From Candidatus Omnitrophota bacterium (GTDB lineage: Bacteria; Omnitrophota; Gorgyraeia; Duberdicusellales; 4484-171), in NCBI GenBank assembly GCA_028702365.1, contig JAQVOZ010000093.1:1-6026 (forward strand): a DNA stretch of 6,026 nt, read 5' to 3'. Every line of letters starts with the position of its first letter. The stretch's first letter is position 1. Shown piece by piece: positions 5,286 to 6,026 of the stretch. Below the pieces are notes generated by a model, which did not search any database, was not told the DNA's origin, and saw only the letters and a program-made list of their open reading frames with translations. Both the position numbers and the translations under genes were made by a program.

Positions 5286-6026
5286 ATGAGCATAAAAGTA
5301 TTAGAGAAAAAAATATTGGCAGACGTTTCCGGTGCAAGAATAGTGCAGATAAAAGTTCCCGCTAAAGATATTGCTGCGAAAGCAAAAGCCGGCCAATTCA
5401 TAGTGCTTATGGTGACGGAGGAGGGCGAAAGAATACCCCTAACCATAGCAGATATCGATTCAAATAAAACAACCATTACCATAATTTTCCAGGAAGCCGG
5501 CCTTACTACCAGGCTTTTGGGTAAACTTGAACCAAACGATTCTTTGTACGCGTTGGCTGGGCCCCTCGGGCATCCTACAAAAATTCATGAAAATGAGGAT
5601 GTTTTTATGGTCGGAGGCGGTGTGGGTATTGCAGAAATTTATCCTGTAGCCCGTGCGTTTAAAGCCAAGGGTAACCGGGTAACTACTATTTTAGGCGCAC
5701 GAACCAAGGAGCTGCTTATATTGGAAGAAGAGTTAAAGAAAGTATCGGACAATTTTTATGTAACAACAGATGATGGTTCTTACGGAAAAAAAGGCTTTGT
5801 TACAGATATCTTGAAAGATTTATTGATTAAAAGTGACAAGAGCGCGCCGTATAGCCTTGTATACGCAGTCGGGCCAATACCGATGATGCGTAAGGTTGCC
5901 GAAACCACAAAGCCATTTAATGTAAAAACTCTTGTTTCCCTAAACGCTCTTATGGTTGATGCAACCGGCATGTGTGGGTGTTGCCGGGTAAGCGTTGGAG
6001 GAAAGACTAAATTTAGCTGTGTTGAC
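5286..6026 (+). CDS. nfnA: NfnA/SudB-like FAD/NAD-binding 2Fe-2S protein (runs off the window)
   Basis: The 247 visible residues match the small flavoprotein subunit of the NADH-dependent reduced ferredoxin:NADP+ oxidoreductase / sulfide dehydrogenase group, related to PyrK. Such proteins pass electrons between NAD(H), FAD and a [2Fe-2S] cluster in the cytoplasm. Visible parts are an FAD-binding barrel with RIPLTIAD (49-56) and AGPLGHP (91-97), a Rossmann NAD-binding fold with MVGGGVGIAEIYPVARAF (108-125), TTDDGSYGKKG (160-170), AVGPIPMM (194-201), and a cluster region with Asp225, Cys230, Cys233 and Cys245. The DATGMCGCCR spacing matches the Asp-plus-three-Cys cluster known for NfnA rather than four-Cys PyrK. 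Only a short C-terminal tail should lie beyond the window, probably followed by nfnB/gltA. The ATG at 5286 has no recognisable ribosome binding site. Its leader contains a promoter and attenuator-like hairpins. Confidence 0.87.
   Translation, partial: MSIKVLEKKILADVSGARIVQIKVPAKDIAAKAKAGQFIVLMVTEEGERIPLTIADIDSNKTTITIIFQEAGLTTRLLGKLEPNDSLYALAGPLGHPTKIHENEDVFMVGGGVGIAEIYPVARAFKAKGNRVTTILGARTKELLILEEELKKVSDNFYVTTDDGSYGKKGFVTDILKDLLIKSDKSAPYSLVYAVGPIPMMRKVAETTKPFNVKTLVSLNALMVDATGMCGCCRVSVGGKTKFSCVD

Overview
This is an AT-rich stretch carrying mostly housekeeping genes, all on the + strand. No phage, IS, CRISPR or defence genes are visible. Taxonomy can only be guessed. The split class I fumarase, an EF-P with an unusual PGN tip, an NfnA-type flavoprotein and small orphan membrane/lipoproteins would fit an anaerobic member of an under-cultured phylum (for example Omnitrophota, Elusimicrobiota or another PVC-side lineage). 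This is inference, not a call.

Layout. Bases 1-83 are GC-rich and seem foreign to the rest: on the minus strand they encode a fragment resembling an ArsP_1/DUF318-type permease. The reading frame of the next gene begins abruptly at the same point, without its N-terminal half, so the left edge looks like an assembly chimera or a recombination breakpoint. From about 84 to 2349 there is a compact cluster: a C-terminal piece of a QueE-like radical SAM protein, fumarase alpha subunit (4-base overlap), a four-helix membrane protein (11-base overlap) and elongation factor P (17-base gap). An intergenic palindromic repeat (2358-2462) separates these from fumarase beta subunit, which is followed 2 bases later by a five-helix membrane protein. 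Bases 3568-3800 hold no gene but contain strong secondary structure, including a 16-bp helix inside a longer nested inverted repeat just upstream of RNase PH. RNase PH is followed by a small lipoprotein. Bases 5127-5285 hold a good sigma70-type promoter followed at once by two mutually exclusive hairpins and a T8 tract, that is, an attenuator-like unit or a very short RNA. The window ends inside an NfnA/SudB-like FAD/NAD-binding 2Fe-2S flavoprotein.

How the genes work together: the two fumarase subunits must assemble into one [4Fe-4S] enzyme although efp and a membrane-protein gene lie between them. NfnA would take part in NAD(P)H/ferredoxin redox balance, which fits an anaerobe. EF-P and RNase PH serve translation and RNA 3'-end processing. 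I see no convincing new multi-gene system. The items most worth a second look are the promoter/attenuator unit before nfnA, the structured region before rph, the EF-P tip residue and the chimeric left edge.
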